Assembly: GCA_011800805.1 (NCBI GenBank)
Contig: MPNW01000278.1
Span: forward strand, 76,986 to 140,985
From: Hirudo medicinalis
Taxonomy: Eukaryota > Annelida > Clitellata > Hirudinida > Hirudinidae
DNA: 64,000 nucleotides
Direction of reading: 5' to 3'
A model generated the notes under the pieces. The model was not told the origin of the DNA, did not search any database, and worked only from the letters and a program-made list of their open reading frames with translations. Below, piece by piece: positions 47,602-60,391 of the stretch (position 1 is the first letter of the stretch; the number at the start of each line of letters is the position of its first letter). The translations under genes and the position numbers were made by a program.

Positions 47602-48371
47602 TTGTTAAGTGCTAAAACCGTAATCCAAAAATTATTTTTAAAAGAAATACTTAAAAATTTATAAGTATTGACATCGTAAACTTGTACACACATATACTGA
47701 GGGAGTTTCTAAACGATATTAAACCATAAACATACATAAGTACACGTTTCTTTACATAGAAATTTAATACATTATTTACCATTGATAATCAAACATCTGC
47801 AATACAATTACTTGTACAAAACTATTTAAATTAAGCAATAAGTTATTTTAAATGAACAATTTCTTTAGCAGCATCATATTACCTTAGGAAGTATTGATTT
47901 GTCGTTGCTTTTGGATAACTAATTTTCCATTATGCTTCCACATCAAATCGGTTTTTATCAGGTGGAGTATTTCGTTTAATGAGTTGGTTATAGGATGTGT
48001 TCATGAGCCTCGAAATCGACAGCTATTTTGCTTTTACAAAGCAAGTAGGCATAATTCATCGTAATATTTTCGTTTAATATTTTATGTTTTGGAATAGTTT
48101 CTAATTTCACATCTGGAGAATTTTAATCTTTGGACTAATATTGACTAAATTTGGACTTAAATTTTGGAATAAGACTAAAAAAACGGGAAACTTCGGGCAG
48201 AGGTTTTGTGCTGGAGTGATTGATACCTGGCATCAGCTTGAGGCACAAAGAACGGAAGTCGGAATAACAGAGGGTTTCGGAATTGGTCCAGGTTGTTGAA
48301 CAAGAAGATAAAATGAAGCGGCTCTTCAACACTTTGGACTACTTTAACTAGCTAAGTCAATTTTAAATACC
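47602..48371. promoter_or_regulatory. Shared promoter region, CDKAL1 (-) and TTC32 (+)
   Basis: Head-to-head genes with start codons 770 bp apart. It should contain both promoters and 5' UTRs. No individual element is called. Confidence 0.5.
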
Positions 48372-49353
48372 ATGTGCCAAGATGCATTGGATTCTGCCAG
48401 AGCAGAAAGGCTTCTGAACAACTTTGTTGGGGCAAAAGAAATCTTGGCATCCTTGATAGCAACATTTGAGACCAAGAATGTTAACAAGTGAGGCAAATGT
48501 ACACAATTTGTTTGGTCAAATTTGATACTATTAATTTTATTTGATACAATTTACTATACCTGGTATTACTTTTCTTAGGTAGGTTACTGTTTATAATCGA
48601 TTGTCACTCAAGTTTTATAGAATGTAATTATTTTAAAGTAGATTTTTGTTGCAACCACTGAGTCAGTTATGTGTTGCGGGCCTGGAAATTTATGGGACCT
48701 AATCAATTTCAGAACCTATGATCAATTTCAAAACATTCATTTAAAAATTGAGTTCCAAATACAAGTAGCAAACTGATCGAGTATTTGCCTAATCCTAAAT
48801 TACATCAAGTTATTTTTTTTCTTAGAACCCTGCTTGCTGAAGTGTACAATGAGCTTGGTTTGGTTGAATACATGGATGTTAATTTCATAGAAGCCATACA
48901 GTGCTTCAGTAAAGCTCTGGATCTTCATGGATGTGCTGCGTTTTTTTACAATCGTGGCCTAATTTACTACAGACTAGGTATTCCTAGAATTTCTCGTACA
49001 TACTAATCAAGGTGTTTAATACTGTTTTATTATTGCAAATACAAGAAATTTTTCATTTGTAGTTATATTATATCCAGCTTTAGGCAACTGAATTGCTGAC
49101 ATTTTTCAAACCTTATTTGGGTTATAAGCTACCATATTGGCATAATACCATCCCAAAAATTATTAATGCTTGTTATCCATGAAGTTTGTCTTTGAGATGA
49201 TTATCTTTGGATAAAATTTCAATGTCTACATAACTTTTTTAATTTTCAGGTGAGTTTCATGAAGCTATGAGGGACATGAATCATGCATTGGCCATAGACC
49301 CAGAGTTCCAAAGTGCTTCATCTTGTAGAGATGCTATGCTCCATATAGAATGA
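48372..49353 (+). CDS. TTC32: Tetratricopeptide repeat protein 32-like
   Basis: Small TPR protein of unknown molecular role. Three exons, 48372-48487, 48826-48977 and 49250-49353, total 372 nt (123 aa). TPR signatures: LAEVYNELGLVEYMDVNFIE, then AIQCFSKALDLHGCAAFFYN, RGLIYYRLGEFHEAMRDMNH and ALAIDPEFQSA. Length and the FYNRGLIYYRLG motif fit TTC32 of vertebrates (about 150 aa). The start MCQDALDSARAERLL is the first in-frame ATG of the exon. Orthology rests on motif layout only; other short TPR proteins cannot be fully excluded. Confidence 0.75.
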
Positions 49354-49660
49354 ACTCAATGTTATGTCTGCATTACAATTTCCATTATTAACAAAATGTA
49401 ATAACCCTTTCCAATGGAAAATGTTTTGCTCTTCTTATCTGACAGTTTTTGCTTAAATTAGCTTATTTGTGAACACATTTGCAAGTTTGGAAGACATAAA
49501 CTCAAGCACAAAATAATCACATAAATTTCTCTTTAGTGATTCATAAAATAAATAATCCAATTCAACTATATTTAAAACATTTTATGGCTTATTTTTTAAA
49601 TATATATAATTAAATTATTGCAATGCCAACCACAATCCCAACACATGAAACAAATGAGGT
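49354..49660. other. 3' flank of TTC32
   Basis: AT-rich 3' UTR and flank; no further feature seen before the LINE begins. Confidence 0.5.
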
Positions 49661-51831
49661 TCATTTAGGGACTCAATGATTACCGACCTTGCTTTCAACG
49701 GATTTCCGGTTCTGAATAATGCCCCGGACAATGGTGTGCCAGTTAGAGGATGTACATGTGGAAGAGTGTTCGCAACCGAGAGGGGACTCAAGATCCATCA
49801 AACAAAATCAAACTGCGGGTGCGAGGCATCGAGACAGCGTACTATCGCAAAGTTGCAGATAGGTAAATCGCCGGACGACATCGGACCGGAATCACACCAC
49901 AGTTCCGAGTGTCTGAGTCTCTCGCCAAGGACAAGACTCCCCCAAGAGGATAGGGTTCCCTCGAGGAAACGACAAGAAAGGCTGGTCAGGACTGGATGAA
50001 GAACTCAAGCAAGGACTCAAGAAAACTTGAAGGATGGATCAATGAAATCCTTCAGTGACTTCATCTATAACGAGTACATCGAGAGATTTGGAGTCGTGCC
50101 TGTCAAACGACCGCAGGAAAAGAAGGACTCCAGTCGACAGCGTGAACTCGAAAGCCTGAAAGGCGAAAAAAAGCGCTTCGCCGTCGGTGGAAAGTGGCTA
50201 AAAAAGACGAGAGAGAAGGACTATCCGTCCTATGGGAGGACATGAAGAGACGAGTGAGGGACTTGCGCCGCGCAGAAAGAGGGAGACAGGAAATATGAGA
50301 GGAGAAGAGCTATGAGAAGCTTTTTTTAGCGATCCATACAGATACGGGAGATCGCTACTAGACCTTCCGAAATCTGGTGAACTTTCTGTAGAGCAAGACA
50401 AGTTGGAAGAACACTTACTTAAAACGTACGCCCTCCGCCATGAGTTTCTACAGGACCAATATCGCTGTTGAACGTAGAGGAAAATATTTTACTCCATCAT
50501 GTCATCGAGGCTCACGGAGTTCGTGATGTCGAACCAGTACGTGAACATTTCAGTCCAAAAGGGAGGCATTCCAGATGTACCCGGTTGTATCGAGCATACC
50601 TCGATGATCTTATTGGATATTGATGGATGATTGGATTGACCTAGCGAACGCATACGGGTCAGTACCATGCCAGTTCCTATGGAAAACGTTGGAGGCCCAT
50701 CATGTGCCACAGCCCATTATTCACATCTTTCAGGAATACTTTAGCGGGTTCATGATGCGGTTTTCCACCAAGACGTACACTGCAATGTGGGTCCCTCTGG
50801 AGGTTGGAATAGCTATGGGATGCACGATTTATCCTTCCCTATACGTACTGGCGATGCAGATCCTACTGAAGGCAGTCGGGTCCAATATTCCAGAGGCGCA
50901 CATTGGTAAAGGTGTGTACATGCCTCCAATAAAGGCATTCATGGATGAAACTACCCTGATCATGAACAGAAAGAAGGTTGTCCAAAATACCCTGCACAAA
51001 TTGAACAACCTGCTAGGGTGGTGTCGAATGGCTTTCAAGCCTGCGAAATCCAGAAGTCTTGCCCTAGTCAGGGGGAAAATTCGCAGGGACATGTTCTTCG
51101 ATGTGGCGGAACAGCGAATCCCCACAGTATCCGAAAAACCGGTGAAAAGTCTCGGAAGGGTTTTCGACGAATCTCTCACCAACAAGAGTATGAGGGGCGC
51201 CATACTCCATCAAACCATCGAGGGATTGCAAGCGATCGAGGCGGCGCCACTGCAAGGGCGTTTCAAAGTGTGGTTGCTCCAGTTCGTGCTCCTTCCAAGA
51301 CTGCTCTGGCAGATCTGTTAACCATCTACGAGATTGGTTTGTAAGTGGTCGAGAAACTGGAGAGGAAAGTTAACCGATACACCAGAAAATGGCCGGGCCT
51401 TCCTTCAGCGCTGTCATCGGTTTCCTTCTACAGCAGGAGCAGGAGCCTGCGACTACCACTAAGGTCCATCGTGGAAGAGTACATTCTCTCTAAAATAGAA
51501 CGTAGTGGATGCTCAACAACTCCGCGGACAGCAGGATCCGCGAAGTCAAGCCGCTACTCAGATCTGGAAGGAAATTCCGAGCTCAGAATAAAATCGACGA
51601 ATCAGTAGCCGAGCTGATGTTCGAAGAAGTGAGAGGTCCTACCCAGACGGACCGTCATGCAGTTGGATGAAACCACCTGCCAAAATGGTCCCAGGCGAGC
51701 TCAGTCAGAGCCGCTATGATTAGTCAGGAAAGGAGGCGAAAAGTGGAACAAGAGCGAGTCGCGAGGACGGTTCAGCAATCACAGCAGGATAAGTGGACAA
51801 CGTGGGAAGACGTAATGCAACGATCCCTTAT

Positions 51832-52086
51832 CTGGAGCGATATGTGGAAGATGTCCCCGCTCCGACTTGCCTTCGCGATAAGGTCAGTGTACGACCAGTT
51901 GCCCTCCAGGGACAATTTGCAGAAGTGGGGTTTGGTGGAAGACACCAAATGCGGGCTCNCTGGAGCGATATGTGGAAGATGTCCCCGCTCCGACTTGCCT
52001 TCGCGATAAGGTCAGTGTACGACCAGTTGCCCTCCAGGGACAATTTGCAGAAGTGGGGTTTGGTGGAAGACACCAAATGCGGGCTC
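51832..52086. repeat. Exact 127-bp duplication around an N (assembly join)
   Basis: 51832-51958 and 51960-52086 are identical and separated by a single N. Merging the copies keeps the retrotransposon frame continuous through QKWGLVEDTKCGLRG. Confidence 0.9.
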
Positions 52087-52984
52087 CGAGGCGGAACCGA
52101 GACACTGCATCACAATTCACTCAGCCGTTCAGTGCTCAGCAATTCACGTATGCCCTTGCCAAAGGTACACATGGCGACATAACCAGGTCCTTCGAGAAGT
52201 GTGTGAGGCCGCAAAAGCAGCAGTCTCCAAAACAAACGCGCGCACGATCTGCAAAGCAGCGAAAGATTTATTTCTTGCGCGAGGGCTTCGCACACCTCTG
52301 CAGAAAGAGATGTCAAACTCCCAGGCGAGACATTCAAAGCAGAGGTAAACGACTGGTCCGTCGCAGCTGACCTAGAAGGAATGAGGCACTACCCCCATGT
52401 GCTGATAGAAAGTGGCAAGAAGTCGGACTTGGTGCTCCTGTCGTCGTCGACAGATGCCATCATTCCGGTGGAGCTGACGGTACCGTGGGAGGACAGGCTT
52501 CAATGCAGCAACGCGCTCAAAGCAGATAAGTATGCAGATCTGTCGATGGACCTGGAAGCGAAGGGATGCCGGACAGACCTCTTCCCCATCAAGGTTGGCG
52601 CAAAAGGCGTAGTCGGCAGGTCGACTTATGTTTTCCCCGCGAAAATTGGATTGTCTAGCCGAGAGAGAACGAAGGCTATGACAAGGATGTCTGAGGCAGC
52701 ATCATTCTGGATCTGGCACATGAGCGGCCAGAAGAAGTCTTAAGAAGCCACTTCAGGAAAGCCGGAGAAAGCCGTCGGCCTCCGGTGTAAATGATCCATC
52801 GAACGACGGGGCCAATTCATTGGCCGAGAGACGCGGTATTGTCGGGTGAAATGGGCCATTCGCAGGATAATAAAAGCACTATGGACTGCGGACCAAACCA
52901 AGGCCCGCGGTCGAGTCCCGAAAATTTCTATCTCCGGCTGCCGCTACAAAGAAATTATAAGGCCCAGTTATATATTAAGTACAA

Positions 52985-53215
52985 GGTATGAAGAAGCCAC
53001 TGAGAGCTTTCATGACCGCTGTAGGCAACTGGGGTGGATGCGATCGACATAAAAAGGCCAAAGAGAGCCTCGCATAGTCGACGTTTGCAGGTGCAAAGCA
53101 GGTAGTATGCAACATGAAGAAGCCATTGCGAGCTTTCGGAGTCGCTCCAGTCCAGGCAGCAGTGACCGGCATAAGGCCAAAGAGAGCCTCTCATAGCCGG
53201 CGGTAACCTTGGGTT
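52985..53215. repeat. Two tandem units in the 3' region of the R2-like element
   Basis: Both units start GAAGAAGCCA-TG-GAGCTTTC and contain AGGCCAAAGAGAGCCTC-CATAG. The first is about 124 bp, the second shorter. Confidence 0.8.
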
Positions 53216-53394
53216 CCGAAGGATAAAAACCGACAGGGACATCCGGCTGATCACCGGATGCGGCCGCCCTCCCGAAAACCCCAGGAGATTCAAAGGGCCG
53301 AAACGTTTGAAGACGGGTGAACCTCCTCTGAGGATTTCTGTCGGAGCTCCAAGGCATAGTATTAGAAAAACAAATGAATACAACATGCAATGAG

Positions 53395-55145
53395 GGCTAT
53401 AATAGCTAAATTTAAATGCCATAATGTTATCAGCAGCTCTCAGATAATGATTTTATCGATCAGGAAAGACCTACTTGTAGCCCACTAGATTGTACAATGT
53501 AAACTAAGAAAAAACAGTACACTCTAAGGTTTTGCACAAATTCATGTAAATATGCGGTAGTCTGGCAGACTGTACAGCTTTATATGACAACTGGCATCAC
53601 CAAAATTGGCTCAGGATTAGCAAATTGCCTAAGGGAATGATGCTATTAAAAACTTCCAATGGATGGTGTCATTCGGTTTCAAATGGTTCCTCCGACTCAA
53701 ATAATGCATGAATCAACATTGAGAGATGTTGTGGACAGGGACTGTCATAGAAATATTAATTGACGGTAATTCAAGTTCACAATGAGACAATCAGCAGTGC
53801 GAGGTCTGAACGATTCAATAAGCAAATATTTCTTACTTAGGTGAATTAAATGGTCCTGGGATTATAGAACTGCACAACAAAAAATAAAAAATACTAATAA
53901 TAAGTGCTGACCACGAGCACTAAATGATCAAGACAATGACTATTTGTGACCAGTCATAAAATTGCACTCAAAATCACAACTCATAATTCCAATAAGGCCC
54001 ATGGTTAAAGTAAAAATTCACATAATCACCTGCAAGCTATCAATCCACCAAAATGAAGAGTGACAAGAAAAGATGATTGCAAGCAACTTGGTAATTTAAA
54101 GCCAATTCCAGAATGCAATTACAATCTGTCCTCAAGAAGACATGGACTTTTATTGGAATGAAATCAACACGTGGCCTTTTTTGTGCCCACTGCTAACAAT
54201 TGACGACGCTAAACACAAGCCTTTCTAACCTATTTGACGACTAGTTGAAAACTCCAAACTGAGTGGCTTAAGTCAACTGAGAAGACAAAGCAAAGAATAA
54301 AAATTGTCCAATTTGCATCATCAACCAGTAAATCCCATCCAAACCAAAACTATGCAAGCACTAACAACACTGACATTTACAAAGAAGTATCAATATAATT
54401 TAATAAAATCTAAGCATGACTGAATAACAAATTTCTATGGAATACTTTGTGACCATCTGGTAGATGAACCTGAGGAAAGAAATTATAACTGAAGCTGTTG
54501 TACAGAATGCAGCTAACTGAGGTGCTGGCACAAAGTGATCTAATTGACAGACAGCATATATTATTGGCCAATTGTCACATTTTCTGAATGACATCCGTAA
54601 ACCATTCCAAACATAAAAATAATTCCAATTTAATGAGTCAAAAGATTGAACATTGAGAATCTGTCAATTCACCATTCAAATGCCTCCTATATGGGTAAAA
54701 ATTACAAAAGCAGCTATCCCACATTTGATGATCCAAATCTAATCATGCCAGGACTTCCATTAGACGAATCAATTTAGAAACAATGTGGTATTTCTCCTTG
54801 TATATTTTAATTCACTAGAAAAAGACCATCAGTTACCACTGAAAGATCAGAAAAAGTTTAATCAATTTCTTTGAACCAGGTTAAAATGATCAATCTGAAG
54901 CAACCCACTTGATCAAAATATACAAATACGTGAGCCAGCTGTAAAAGGTAAACTACATAAATAAATGACCTACAGCATGATAAACATGCAGATCAGTATA
55001 TAATTAATACATTATTAAGCGAAGGAAATAATTACATGACAAACTGCAACAGTAAGAGTAATAATACAAATAATAACTATTACAATAAACAGCAGCCACA
55101 AATTCAGGAATAGCACCAGCCCTGGCAGAAAGGATTTCAAGAATT
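53395..55145. other. Intergenic / 3' flank of the phosphotransferase gene
   Basis: AT-rich sequence without a recognised gene or element. It should include the 3' UTR of the minus-strand SELENOI-like gene. Confidence 0.5.
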
Positions 55146-58100
55146 TTAATTTTTCCTTCCTGCGATGGTGAACACATTTATTTTATAATGCTTTGCTAGC
55201 TCAGTCACCTGCAAATAAATAATGAAATTAATTTAATGACCATGCTCATCTGAAAGATATAACATTCGCAAATAATAAAGGTTATCAAGGTTATCGAAGC
55301 TGACAAATATTGGACTTTTATTTAATCTGAGAATTACTATGTTGGCAACAATGCAACTGATAGGAAACAAATATTACAAATTGTAAATATTAAATATTAC
55401 AATGTACTTTCAAAGAAACATTAAAAAGTGAAATAATTGCATTCCAAAACTTTAAGGACTGGAAGTAAATGTGACAAACAATAACCCAACATCCTGACAA
55501 TCATCACTTCATCATGACAGTTACAAATGGGTCACTATTGCAACAAAATCATAACAAATAATATAACTTTATTATCATTAAACTATAAATAAACTCACCA
55601 CTCCCATTCCATAATGCAGGTGAACCAGCAATGTGATGAAAAAGTAAGCAACAAGGAGGTACGACTCCAGAGGACCGATGTCCACACTGCAACAATGGTC
55701 AGCAGAGGGAACATGGGAAGCAACAACCAGTTGAAGGCCGTAGCCCTGGTCTGACTCATACCACTGACAATGCAGCGACACTGTTTGACAAAAATTAATT
55801 AAATCAGTAGACATTGATACGCCATCTACATTTCATGATTATGAAATCAAAATAAGCATTGGAAAAATGAAGAAAGCAAAGTAAATTTGTTCCATGAAAA
55901 TGCTTACAATCTTACAAAAAGAAGCAAAACATTATTATCAATATGTTGAAGTCAAGCAAGCCTTGCTGTTCAATAATATTAATTAGATGCATTTTAAATG
56001 ATTATGTTAATGCACAGTGACTCACTGTTATGTTGGAATAAATGGTGCCAAATGTGAGTAGAAATATTCGAGGATGTTTGTCAATAATATGACTTGGAGA
56101 AAGAAGGATCCAGGCTGTGAAGAGGGCATATTCAAGGATCAAGGGCAGGAGGGGTCGAATGCATTCCATGAAAGAAAACATCTTGCCAGTCTTGTTTTTG
56201 TAGGACCTTAGTGATTATATTAACATAGATTAACATTATTTTGCATTTTTTGAGATCATGGATTCAAGCAGCCAGCTTAAGCATTCCTAGAAGATCAGAG
56301 AAATAATGAGCATCATCTGTACATGGCCACACCAAGGAACAAAGCTGTACAGAACTGATGCATTTCATGACAACTCCAATTGTCATCATCATCTCACCTG
56401 CACACATTCCATATGCACATTGGCACCCCAGTAATCCAGACAGAAACTGAGAGGAAGAAATCAATTAATTGATGAAAATCTCAAAGGAGAACTATTTATG
56501 ACTCACAATGTACAAATATTTCAAAGACTTGTGCCAGGGTTAAGCCAATATGAGACACCTTCATTTTGCAAAACTGATGGCCCCAGAAATAGGCCAGAAG
56601 GTAAATCAAGGTCATACCCTGTGTAATTTTAAAATAAACATATGTAATTCAAATAATGGATTGATAAGATGTTTCAGTGTTTGTCTCAGTTCATTTTCTT
56701 AAAGCATTAAAGAACAAGTAACTTTTTCTTAACAATCTCAAACTAATTCTAATGAGCACGGTGTGATGTTATTTTTTAAAAATAAACTATTTTTAATTTG
56801 TTATCAGTTCAGACTCATTGTCTGAATAAAGTAATTTTTAAATATTTCAAACTTCATAATATTTGGGAGAATGGATAATGAAATAATCTCAAAGATCAGA
56901 GAGAAATGAAGCTTGAAAAAGCAATGATTTCTCAGGAAGCACATAAATGTTAATTGGCCCAATTAGCTTCAAATTAGCATTTGAACAAGCAAAGTCACTC
57001 AGTAGACCAGTAGGCTCACTAATCAATTAAAATTGATTTGTAACACATTAGTTTAAAGCTAGCAAACTTACCACTTGGCTGATGTCATAACCCCAGGGCA
57101 GATATAGCACACCTGTATTGTATTTCTCCCAGTGGGTCAAAAAGAACATGAAGGTCACAGCCATCATGACCCAATACAGTCTTTCAGGGGGCAGATCACT
57201 GTCTCCCCTACCAAACAGAGAATAAAGACAAATAGGCATGAGGATGGAAGCCCAACTATCCAGTCCATGGTCCATTAGTTCACCGAGTGGTGAACTGCTC
57301 CCCGTCCTTCTTGCCTGTTTTCCATCTGTGCCATCTAAAAATATTTTCTTGTAATATAAGATGATTGCAATTAATAATTTATATAATTATATATATTATT
57401 GTTATATCGTCATCAGTAATATTTCAAGTCACAAATGTTTCCAATCACTCTTGAAGTATTCAGCTTCAGTTATAACAACTTACCCAACTGATGTGCCAGG
57501 AAGAAACATAGTGATGCAATAAGAAAAACCAGATTTGGGATGGGGGGATATTGTGGCCTCGAATCGTCTGAGGCATAATATTCTGAATCAAAAATGATAA
57601 ACAGAGATGTGGAGAACACTATCAGAGAGAAGCCCAGGCAGGTCAGCAAGTTTGGAGCAATCCAGAGAGGATAAAACTGTAGCAATAACATTTCAATTTG
57701 TAAGTCAAAAATTTTGTTAAAAATCCCTTTAAATTAATGAGACAAATTCAATAATATCATTACTGGCAAATCAACCTGAACTGAAACCACAACAATGTTC
57801 ATGAAAATCTCACCCTGAGAAGTTTTTGGCCAAATAACTTATAAACATGTATATTTACATTGGCAATGGTGACATAACTGCTAAGTGCCAAATGCAAGTT
57901 TAGCTTGTGAAGATGCTGTCTTCAGCATCACAGGAAATAAAGTACTTTCAGAAATAATAACTCTCAATCTTTCCTATTCAACTCCCTCCTATTATTGTCA
58001 ACAAATAAATCACTATAAGATTTTACTAATATAAGAAAACATCCCATTAAATTAAAATTGCCATCAATTCAAGACTTTCACAGAAAACTTTTGCAACTCT

Positions 58101-58518
58101 TGTAAGCATGATGATTGTAATTGCATGTTAATAAAAGCTTTTAAACTTTGTTATGTACATAGAAACCCACCTGGACAAGCCAGTTCCAGAAAGGATGCAT
58201 AACATAGTTGCTTAATGGACTGGTGTCGATAGAATTGTACTGAAATTAAAATTACTTTTGCGAAATTACGTCTAAAAAATTAAGAAAGATCAAGATTTAA
58301 AAAAAAAACTTTGTCTGAGGTATTAACGCCTATGAGCACTTAGGCATGTGGTCAATGTTTTGAATGATGTAAACAATTCCTAAAGCAACCGAAAAGTTAG
58401 CATGCTTTAATCGCAAGCTAAAGTAATTTTAAAACCAATAAATAGTTTTCAAAAATCCTGAAACCTTGTATTTTTCAAAACCGGCGAGAACATCCCTCGA
58501 CAGATATCTATTAGCCAT
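55146..58518 (-). CDS. SELENOI: Ethanolamine phosphotransferase (SELENOI/EPT1-like), one frameshift
   Basis: Multi-pass membrane enzyme that transfers phosphoethanolamine from CDP-ethanolamine to diacylglycerol. Nine exons on the minus strand: 58465-58518, 58171-58239, 57484-57676, 57072-57334, 56507-56618, 56398-56446, 56026-56206, 55599-55780 and 55146-55208. The CDP-alcohol phosphotransferase motif is intact across residues [20 protein letters not shown] and the following GLD. Other family blocks: [56 protein letters not shown] and [12 protein letters not shown]. The exons total 1166 nt, one short of a multiple of three. In exon 55599-55780 the frame must shift near 55680, between IVAVWTS and [11 protein letters not shown]. 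The protein ends [11 protein letters not shown] with TAA and has no in-frame UGA, so the C-terminal selenocysteine of the vertebrate enzyme is absent. Confidence 0.9.
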
Positions 58519-59122
58519 CTTAATAGCAACACCGTAGACCCGAATGAGGAGGTTGCTAACTGGAATAAAGTTTACAAGCAAATCGAGGAATCAAGCTCTA
58601 GTAAAACGAAAAAATAATTTTTGTTTTTTATTATATATAACCAAAATAATATTGAACAATCACCTAACGATTATTTTACATAATCATAAAGTAAAACTCA
58701 TTTCAACTCACAGTGATGATTTTTGCACCTAAGCGATCATAGATGAACATAGTTTTAAGAGAACTGCAAAATCCTGGGAAATGGTGATCTTGTGATTTTC
58801 CTTACAAATTTCCTTAAATGAGGAAGAAGCATTTAATGAAGTTATCACAAAATAAAATCTTAATGCTGTGATTTTTTTCGTATTTAAATATTCTGCTTAA
58901 TATTGTTGGCAACTGAACGTTTTCATTGGTCAGTTTGTTTAGATCATGAGTAATGTTAAAGGCAAATTTAATAGTTACAGTCAAATCTCGTTACTATGCC
59001 ACTCTCGCTATTATACCACTTTTGCTCGGTCCCGACAAAATTCAATACAAAATAAATTTACTATGCCACCCCCTACTCTCGCTACTATGCCACTATTGTG
59101 TGAGTGTTAAAAGGCACGAGTC

Positions 59123-60391
59123 GTGAAAAAGTCTGTATTTCTGCGCCACGGCATCACATTCAAGACAGTGCAGGGCGAAAGTGGAGCGGTGGATTCGCAT
59201 TCCCTTCTTGAGTGTCAACAACAGGTTCTCCGGCCTTTACTCAGGCAGTTCTCCGCAGACGACGTCTTCAACCTGGACGAGACTGGACTATTCTGGCAGC
59301 TGCTTCCGAACAAGACCATGGCTTTCAGGGGAGAGCAGTGTACAGGAGGAAAGAAAAGCAAGCAAAGGATCACTCTTCTGGTAGGGGCAAACATGAGCGG
59401 CAGCGAGAAGTTCCCTCTTCTGGTGATCGGCAATTCCAAGAGACAACAGTGCCTTTAAGAACAAGGAGATCCCGGTCGAGTACAAGGCGAATTCGAAGGC
59501 GTGGATAACGGCGGAGCTTTTCGAGGAGATGTTGCATGCGTGGGACGGACGACTCGGCCAGCAGGAACGCAGAGTGCTGGTCTGTCTCGATAACTTCTCT
59601 GGCCACCCTCCCGAGCTCCAGCTTAACAACATCCAACTGGTCTTCTTCCCACCCAACACGACAGTCAATTCGCAACCAATGGATCAAGGAATCATAGAGA
59701 ACCTCAAGCGCCACCACAAAAAGCTCCTGTTATGCCGCCGGCTTGAGGCCATGGACGAGGGAAAGGAGTTCAAGTTCACGTTGCTCGACGCTCTACACCA
59801 CGCCCGGCATGCTTGGGAGCAGGTCGGCAAGTCGACGATCAGGAACTGTTTCGCGAAGGCCATGTTGTTCGAAGAGGAGATCCAAACTGAGGCACAGGAT
59901 GCGGAGCTGCTCGAGATCTGGAAAGCTCTGCTTGCCGAGGAAAAGATGCACGAGAACGGGGAGGTCGAGCTGTCTGACTTTCTCGAAGCCGACGAGCGCC
60001 TCGCGACTGGCGGGTCTTTCACGCTGGAGGAGATTGCGGAGGAGATGCTGTGCAGTGCGGAGCCGGTGGAAAGCGAAGATGACGAGATAACNGCCTCGCG
60101 ACTGGCGGGTCTTTCACGCTGGAGGAGATTGCGGAGGAGATGCTGTGCAGTGCGGAGCCGGTGGAAAGCGAAGATGACGAGATAACTGTCGAGGAGGAAA
60201 TCGTTCCGTTCGAGGAAGCCCAGCGCGCTTGGAGCACCGTCCGGAAGTTCATGCAACAGAGAAGCGGGAAGCCCGGTGTGATGCAATCGTGCGATCGGCT
60301 AGACAACGAGATGCACGAGATCCGCCGAAAGAAGATGCGCCAGCCGACGATTCTTGAGAGCTTTGGACTAATGGGTAACTTGAGAAAATAA
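59123..60391 (+). pseudogene. Tigger transposase, truncated and frameshifted
   Basis: The catalytic D-D-D residues are all visible, but the ORF is split by a single-base shift after GNSKRQQC (59457) and by the 94-bp assembly duplication at 59998-60186. The second segment begins in frame with FKNKEIPVEYKANSKAW. The stop is TAA at about 60391. It lacks the CENP-B/HTH N-terminal half. Confidence 0.85.
59998..60186. repeat. Exact 94-bp duplication around an N (assembly join)
   Basis: 59998-60091 equals 60093-60186, with N at 60092. Collapsing it restores a continuous transposase C-terminus (ESEDDEITVEEEIVPFEE). Confidence 0.9.

Larger units (their letters stand above)
49676..53390 (+). mobile_element. 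Degenerate LINE with restriction-like endonuclease (R2-like)
   Basis: GC-richer than its surroundings. An N-terminal zinc-finger-like motif (CTCGRVFATERGLKIHQTKS) is followed by a broken region and a reverse transcriptase at 50620-51321: DLANAYGSVPCQFLW, a KAFMDETTLIM active site (usually a DD pair at the ME position), GWCRMAFKPAKSRSL. The thumb and C-terminal parts continue in other frames (RKVNRYTRKW; RSVYDQLPSRDNLQKWGL). At 52381-52743 a PD-(D/E)xK-like endonuclease region reads KKSDLVLL, then PVELTVPWEDRL and ALKADKYADLS. At least three frame changes show it is inactive. The 3' part (52980-53215) holds two related tandem units. An N at 51959 splits an exact 127-bp duplication. The clade assignment is tentative. 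Confidence 0.8.

Noticed and set aside
52880..52930. tRNA-like B box in the 3' region of the R2-like element
   Set aside because: GGTCGAGTCCC resembles a B box, but there is no A box or cloverleaf at the right distance.
59684..60286. 200-codon minus-strand ORF in the second Tigger element
   Set aside because: Antisense to a GC-rich transposase ORF, serine-rich shadow, and it crosses the assembly duplication.
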